Source of the DNA: Herbaspirillum sp. alder98
Lineage (GTDB): Bacteria; Pseudomonadota; Gammaproteobacteria; Burkholderiales; Burkholderiaceae_D
Direction: 5' to 3'
Assembly (NCBI RefSeq): GCF_020179755.1
Contig: NZ_JAIUCY010000002.1
Span: 558,001-622,000 of the forward strand
Length of the DNA stretch: 64,000 bases
Shown: one piece after another, positions 54,738 to 64,000 of the stretch
Layout: every line of letters begins with the position of its first letter
How positions within the stretch are numbered: the first letter of the stretch is position 1
Position numbers and translations under genes: made by a program
Notes under the pieces: generated by a model
The model's database searches: none
The model's input: the letters and a program-made list of their open reading frames with translations, nothing else
Told to the model about the DNA's origin: nothing

Positions 54738-55991
54738 ATGAACAACAAACGCATCATTGCCGCCATCCTGATTGGCACCGCACTGGCCGCAGGGGCCATC
54801 GTCTGGTCAACAAGAAGCGGCCACGACGACCACGCCGATGAGGCCGGCCACACCGAAAACGACAGCCATGGTCACACCGCACAGGCGCCTGCCAACGCCG
54901 CTGAAGTTGCCGCAGCGGCTAAGCAGGATGACCACGATGACCATGACGACGACCATGGCAAGGAAGGCGGCGACCAGATCGCCTTCAGCGCCGAGCAGAT
55001 CCGTAGCGCCGGGGTGGTGGTGGCCGACGCCGCCTTGAGCGAGATGGCCAGCACCCTGGCGCTGCCCGGAGAGATCCGCTTCGACGCCGACCGCACCGCC
55101 CACGTGGTGCCGCGCGCGGCCGGCGTGGTGCAGACGGTATCGGTACGACTGGGGCAACAGGTCAGTCGCGGCCAGCTACTGGCCAGCATCTCCAGCGCCG
55201 CCGTGTCGGAACTGCGCAGCGAGGCGCAGGCGGCGCAGCAACGCCTGGTCCTGGCACGCGAAAACCACGCCCGCGAACGAGCGTTGTGGGACGAACGCAT
55301 CTCGGCCGAACAGGACCTGCAGCAAGCCCGCAGCGCACTGCGCGAAGCCGAGATCGGCGCCGCCAATGCGACGCAGAAATTGAACGCGCTGGGTGCCGGC
55401 CCCCAGGGCGGCGGCAGCTTGCAGATCCGGGCGCCGTTCGATGGGGTGGTGGTTGAAAAACACATCGCGCTGGGCGAGATGGTGCGGGAAGACACGGCCG
55501 TATTGACCATTGCCGACTTGCGCTCGGTGTGGGCCGAGATCGACATCCCCGCCAGCGCGCTCGATACGGTGCGCGTGGGTGCCGCCGTCACGGTCAAGGC
55601 CAGCGCGTTGACGTCCAGCGCCAGCGGCAAGATCGCCTATGTCGCCGCATTGCTGGGCGAACAGACCCGTACCGCCAAGGCCCATGCGGTGCTGGCCAAC
55701 CCGGGCGGCGCCTGGCGGCCAGGCATGTTCGTCACCGTCGATGTGGCCAGCGGCGCGCCCCGGCAAGTCCTGGCGGTACCCGAGGATGCCATCCACACGC
55801 TGGAGCAACGCAACGTGGTGTTCGTCGCCACCGAAAGCGGCTTCAAGGCCCAGCCGGTGCGCACCGGACGCAGCCAGGGCGGCCGCACCGAAATCGTCGA
55901 CGGCCTGCAGCCGGGCCAGCGCTATGCCGCCGTCAACGCCTTCATGATCAAGGCCGAAATGGGCAAGTCCAGTGCCGAACATGCGCACTGA
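54738..55991 (+). CDS. czcB: CzcB-type membrane fusion protein
   Basis: A 417-residue HlyD/RND periplasmic adaptor. An N-terminal membrane anchor (IIAAILIGTALAAGAIVW) is followed by a striking His/Asp-rich stretch of about 60 residues (HDDHADEAGH, HDDHDDDHG) that probably binds metal ions. The lipoyl and hairpin domains follow (VVPRAAGVVQTVSVRLGQQV; IRAPFDGVVVEKHIALGEMV), then beta-barrel segments to the end. It joins CzcA to CzcC. Confidence 0.93.
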   Translation: MNNKRIIAAILIGTALAAGAIVWSTRSGHDDHADEAGHTENDSHGHTAQAPANAAEVAAAAKQDDHDDHDDDHGKEGGDQIAFSAEQIRSAGVVVADAALSEMASTLALPGEIRFDADRTAHVVPRAAGVVQTVSVRLGQQVSRGQLLASISSAAVSELRSEAQAAQQRLVLARENHARERALWDERISAEQDLQQARSALREAEIGAANATQKLNALGAGPQGGGSLQIRAPFDGVVVEKHIALGEMVREDTAVLTIADLRSVWAEIDIPASALDTVRVGAAVTVKASALTSSASGKIAYVAALLGEQTRTAKAHAVLANPGGAWRPGMFVTVDVASGAPRQVLAVPEDAIHTLEQRNVVFVATESGFKAQPVRTGRSQGGRTEIVDGLQPGQRYAAVNAFMIKAEMGKSSAEHAH

Positions 55992-56020
55992 CCACTTGAC
56001 GCCACGATAAAGGAAACCTC

Positions 56021-59191
<3,171 letters not shown>

Positions 59192-59265
59192 TCGGCGGCG
59201 CGCGTGCCTGCGGTCGCCGGCGCCTAGCATGCACTTTCGCAAACCAATATCGAAGGAGCAACAGC

Positions 59266-59427
59266 ATGCGCGGCGTCGACTACGATGAACTTCAACAGCT
59301 GGGCGGCGGCGTATTGCCGATCGTGGTGGTCACGGTCATCGCCGCCATCGGCCTGGCCTCTTTCGGCTTCGCCCTCGGGATGTCGTTCGGCAGCTGCCCC
59401 CTCCAGGCGGTAAACGTTTCGACGTAG
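59266..59427 (+). CDS. 53-residue single-pass membrane peptide
   Basis: A short gene with an excellent SD (AAGGAG eight bases before the ATG) and an intrinsic terminator directly after the stop. The product starts MRGVDYDELQQLGGG and has one hydrophobic helix (VLPIVVVTVIAAIGLASFGFALGM) followed by a short polar tail with one Cys. No family is recognised. It lies between czcA and the MFS gene, with its own terminator, so it is probably transcribed separately or with czcA. Confidence 0.6.
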   Translation: MRGVDYDELQQLGGGVLPIVVVTVIAAIGLASFGFALGMSFGSCPLQAVNVST

Positions 59428-59451
59428 CGACCGCAGTAGTGACCGCAAACA

Positions 59452-59482
59452 GGCCGCCTCCCAACAGGAGGCGGCCTTTTTT
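59452..59482 (+). terminator. Strong intrinsic terminator after the membrane peptide
   Basis: Perfect 10-bp arms GGCCGCCTCC and GGAGGCGGCC with a 5-nt loop, followed by T6. Confidence 0.93.
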
Positions 59483-59645
59483 CATTTCTGCTGATCGAGC
59501 GCACGCACAATGTCGAATTAGCGGCTAGAATCGGCGGCGCAATAGCTAGAAAACATCACAGAACCCGCCAGCGCGCGACCTCGCGTCGCGCTGCATGATG
59601 GGCGCCAGGCCGGAATACACGGCTCGCCAACCAAAAGAGGCAATC

Positions 59646-60932
59646 ATGACTACATCCACATCTTCGCCGTCGAAGCTTTCCACGGTGCTGCGCGTCACCA
59701 GCGGCAACTTCATGGAAATGTTCGACTTCTTCCTGTTCGGCTTCTACGCCACCCACATCTCGAAGGCCTTCTTTCCCAGCGACAACGAATTCGCTTCGTT
59801 GATGCTGACCTTCATGACCTTCGGCGCCGGCTTTCTGATGCGACCACTGGGCGCCATCATCCTCGGCGCCTATGTCGACCGCGTCGGCCGTCGCCAGGGC
59901 CTGATCGTCACCCTGGCGCTGATGGCGCTGGGCACGGTGCTGATCGCCTGTGTTCCCGGCTATGCCACCATCGGTGCGCTGGCGCCGGTACTGGTGCTGA
60001 TCGGACGCCTGCTGCAAGGCTTCTCGGCCGGGGTTGAGCTGGGCGGTGTATCGGTATATCTGGCCGAAATGGCCACACCGGGCAACAAGGGCTTCTATGT
60101 CAGCTGGCAGTCAGGTAGCCAGCAGGTCGCCATCATCGTCGCCGCCGCCATCGGCTACGCCCTCAATACCAGCCTGTCGCCGGCCGAGATCGGTGACTGG
60201 GGCTGGCGCGTGCCGTTCTTCATCGGCTGCCTGATCGTGCCGGTGCTGTTCGTGATCCGCCGCTCGCTGCAGGAGACCGAAGAATTCAAGGCCCGCAAGC
60301 ATCGCCTGTCGACCAGCCAGATCTTCCGCTCCATGATCGACAACTGGAAACTGGTGATCGCCGGCATGATGCTGGTGTCGATGACCACCGTCTCGTTCTA
60401 CCTGATCACGGTCTACACGCCGACCTTCGGCAAGAGCGTGCTCAAGCTGTCGACCGAAGCCAGCCTGATCGTGACACTCTGCGTCGGCCTGTCCAACTTC
60501 ATCTGGCTGCCGATCATGGGCGCGCTGTCGGACCGCATCGGTCGCCGCCCGATCCTGCTGGCCTTCACCATCCTGACCATCCTGACCGCCTACCCGGCCA
60601 TCAACTGGCTGGTGCACGATGCCAGCTTCGGCAAGATGCTGGTGGTCGAGCTGTGGCTGTCCTTCCTGTACGCCAGCTATAACGGCGCCATGGTGGTGGC
60701 CCTGACCGAAGTCATGCCGGTCGAGGTGCGCACCGCCGGCTTCTCGCTGGCCTATAGCCTGGCCACAGCCCTGTTCGGCGGCTTCACCCCGGCGGTGGCG
60801 ACCGGCCTGATCCAGTACACCGGCGACAAGGCTGCCCCCGGCATCTGGATGAGCGCCGCCGCCATCTGCGGCCTGGTGGCTACCCTGGTGCTGTACCGCA
60901 AGCGGGCCAGCGGCCAGCCAGTGCCGGCCTGA
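59646..60932 (+). CDS. MFS citrate/tricarballylate-type proton symporter
   Basis: A 428-residue transporter of the metabolite:H+ symporter subgroup of the major facilitator superfamily. It has the family start [20 protein letters not shown], the loop [13 protein letters not shown], a large central block [24 protein letters not shown] and the second loop [11 protein letters not shown]. The nearest named relatives are citrate (CitA) and tricarballylate (TcuC) symporters; the substrate cannot be fixed from sequence. Start at ATG 59646, with an AGAGG SD; an upstream start adds 17 residues and is not used. It ends with a strong terminator. Confidence 0.88.
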   Translation: MTTSTSSPSKLSTVLRVTSGNFMEMFDFFLFGFYATHISKAFFPSDNEFASLMLTFMTFGAGFLMRPLGAIILGAYVDRVGRRQGLIVTLALMALGTVLIACVPGYATIGALAPVLVLIGRLLQGFSAGVELGGVSVYLAEMATPGNKGFYVSWQSGSQQVAIIVAAAIGYALNTSLSPAEIGDWGWRVPFFIGCLIVPVLFVIRRSLQETEEFKARKHRLSTSQIFRSMIDNWKLVIAGMMLVSMTTVSFYLITVYTPTFGKSVLKLSTEASLIVTLCVGLSNFIWLPIMGALSDRIGRRPILLAFTILTILTAYPAINWLVHDASFGKMLVVELWLSFLYASYNGAMVVALTEVMPVEVRTAGFSLAYSLATALFGGFTPAVATGLIQYTGDKAAPGIWMSAAAICGLVATLVLYRKRASGQPVPA

Positions 60933-60956
60933 AACATCACTCTCAGCTATTGGATG

Positions 60957-60982
60957 GGGCCGCATTTGCGGCCCTTTTTTTT
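60957..60982 (+). terminator. Strong intrinsic terminator after the MFS gene
   Basis: GGGCCGCA - TT - TGCGGCCC followed by T8, 24 bp after the stop. Confidence 0.93.
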
Positions 60983-61029
60983 GCCTCGCAGTTGCCAGAG
61001 TAATAACGAGGCAGGTCAAGCCACGTAAA

Positions 61030-61065
61030 AAAATCTTCAAGTCTTATATAAGAGTTGAAGATTTT
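61030..61065. promoter_or_regulatory. 36-bp nested palindrome upstream of icd
   Basis: An inner perfect palindrome TCTTATATAAGA (61042-61053) is flanked, after one mismatched G on each side, by 11-bp arms AAAATCTTCAA and TTGAAGATTTT. CTTATATAAG-type sites are, from memory, common before TCA-cycle genes in betaproteobacteria; the regulator is not identified. Confidence 0.55.
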
Positions 61066-61147
61066 CCCGTCGCTTCGGAGTAGACTACAGCCTGTTTTTT
61101 GCCGCGGCATCTGAGGAAAAGACGAAGAGACGCTGCCGGCCACGGTG

Positions 61148-61161
61148 TTTCCACGTGGAAA
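61148..61161. promoter_or_regulatory. 14-bp palindrome TTTCCACGTGGAAA in the icd leader
   Basis: A perfect 7+7 inverted repeat about 150 bp before the icd start. It is symmetrical with no T-run, which fits a protein-binding site; the factor is unknown. Confidence 0.5.
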
Positions 61162-61311
61162 AACGACCCAACCGGCGGGACAGGCCGGATCAGCCAGCGG
61201 CATGCGGATGCCTCAGCCACAAGCACACGATGCATCCGCGCGCGGCAGGACGGGACGGTCGACAGCATATGCAGCACAGCACATCAACACACCAACAGCA
61301 AGGACATCATC

Positions 61312-63537
<2,226 letters not shown>

Positions 63538-63559
63538 TTGAAGCTGTAGCACTGCAATG

Positions 63560-63594
63560 AAAAATAGCCGCGATCGTCTCGCGGCTATTTTTTT
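63560..63594 (+). terminator. Strong intrinsic terminator after icd
   Basis: Arms AATAGCCGCGA and TCGCGGCTATT with a 5-nt loop, flanked by A and T runs. Confidence 0.93.
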
Positions 63595-63608
63595 GTACGC
63601 CCCAAGCG

Positions 63609-63636
63609 GTCCGGCCTTCGCCGGCACGACGGGGGA
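63609..63636. repeat. REP-like dispersed repeat
   Basis: The inverted CCGGC-CTTC-GCCGG with flanking CACGACGGGGGA resembles the short extragenic repeats that translate as VPAKAG in many proteobacteria (here the opposite frame reads VVPAKAGP). Only one copy is in the window, so the call is by resemblance. Confidence 0.5.
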
Positions 63637-63656
63637 GTTATAACGCAAACGCCGTC

Positions 63657-63676
63657 GCCCTGACGAAAGTCAGGGC
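63657..63676. other. GCCCTGAC-GAAA-GTCAGGGC stem-loop
   Basis: Perfect 8-bp stem with a GAAA tetraloop between the icd terminator and eutC. There is no T-run; it may stabilise a 3' end or belong to the same repeat group. Confidence 0.4.
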
Positions 63677-63701
63677 CCAGTGACGTTCGTCGCATTGCAA
63701 G

Positions 63702-63729
63702 AAAAAGATTGGCAGGCGCTCCAGCCTGC
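63702..63729 (-). terminator. Intrinsic terminator after eutC
   Basis: On the minus strand GCAGGC - TGGAGC - GCCTGC follows the stop codon by one base, then CAATCTTTTTC. Confidence 0.65.
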
Positions 63730-63730
63730 A

Positions 63731-64000
63731 TCAACCCAACAGGAAATTGGCCCCGACCTCCAGCGTGTCGGCACCCTCGCCGGTGGTTTCGTCCTTCAAG
63801 GCCACGCCCGACAGGCCGCGCAGATGCGCCTGCGCCATCAGGTAATGCAGCTTGTAGGCGGCCTCGGCATAGACCAGCCCTTGTGGGCGCACATTCGAGA
63901 TGCAATTGCGACTGGCGTCGGTCAGCCCGCGCGCTGGCATCCACGTCAGGTACAGCCCCATGCTGTCGGGCGAACTCAGCCCCGGACGCTCGCCGATCAG
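63731..64000 (-). CDS. eutC: Ethanolamine ammonia-lyase small subunit, 3' part
   Basis: Only the last 90 codons are present; the frame runs off the window. The segment [19 protein letters not shown], then [15 protein letters not shown] and the tail [11 protein letters not shown] are characteristic of EutC, the light subunit of the B12-dependent enzyme that splits ethanolamine to acetaldehyde and ammonia. eutB would be expected beyond the window end. Confidence 0.92.
   Translation of the reverse strand: MIGERPGLSSPDSMGLYLTWMPARGLTDASRNCISNVRPQGLVYAEAAYKLHYLMAQAHLRGLSGVALKDETTGEGADTLEVGANFLLG

Larger units (their letters stand above)
60983..61311. other. 329-bp leader of icd
   Basis: No gene. 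It holds a large 36-bp palindrome (61030-61065) and a 14-bp palindrome (61148-61161), listed separately. A longer reading frame into this region is just the icd frame extended upstream. Confidence 0.6.

Noticed and set aside
61099-61311. N-terminal extension of isocitrate dehydrogenase
   Set aside because: The sequence is leader DNA with a palindrome; length and SD support the GTG at 61312.

Overview
The window is high-GC, gene-dense chromosomal DNA of a betaproteobacterium, most likely an Oxalobacteraceae member close to Herbaspirillum. This rests on protein flavour (monomeric NADP-isocitrate dehydrogenase, Bordetella-type hydroxamate siderophore genes, DUF1120 proteins, CzcICBA, a bacteriophytochrome beside Rcp-type signalling genes). 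It is inference without a database search. I see no tRNA, rRNA, CRISPR array, insertion sequence, phage or integrase.

Layout. 1-2.6 kb: 3' end of a CitMHS-type citrate transporter followed by an AtuA-family (DUF1446) protein and a separate AtuA-like ferredoxin-fold protein. 2.9-11.3 kb: a compact siderophore locus (amine N-monooxygenase, acyltransferase, one IucA/IucC synthetase, AraC regulator, MFS exporter, TonB receptor behind a Fur box), organised like alcABC-alcRS-fauA for alcaligin. 11.6-17.5 kb: purT, a bestrophin, a LysR gene divergent from a VOC-ghrA pair, and a PepSY membrane protein. 17.6-28.9 kb: a signalling island with a 1303-aa multi-PAS hybrid kinase, a bacteriophytochrome kinase, and a convergent three-gene set of transmembrane kinase, Rcp-like regulator and hybrid kinase. 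29.2-45.3 kb: a glycine-zipper stress-type protein, pgi, and a minus-strand operon glgA-glgB-glgX-treZ-malQ-treY that makes, debranches and converts glycogen to trehalose. 45.7-50 kb: dodecin, a small hypothetical protein, then four tandem DUF1120 (pilin-like, exported) proteins. 50-53 kb: norR divergent from hmp, with three NorR-type boxes and a sigma-54 promoter between them. 53-59.2 kb: czcI-czcC-czcB-czcA heavy-metal efflux. 59.2-64 kb: a 53-aa membrane peptide, an MFS citrate/tricarballylate-type symporter, icd behind two large palindromes, and the 3' end of eutC.

How the parts fit. Much of the window deals with stress and environment sensing: iron starvation (alc/fau), nitrosative stress (norR-hmp), metal efflux (czc), light and redox sensing (phytochrome and kinases) and osmoprotection/storage (glycogen to trehalose). 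A short motif, TTTGTAGGA(A/C), recurs in intergenic regions about 170-240 bp upstream of signalling, storage and stress genes and may mark shared control. The least explained element is the DUF1120 array: four secreted paralogues with one conserved disulfide pair and pilin-like C-termini, but no chaperone or usher beside them. Several genes begin at GTG or TTG; where an SD sequence or an overlapping stop decides the start, this is stated in the entry.
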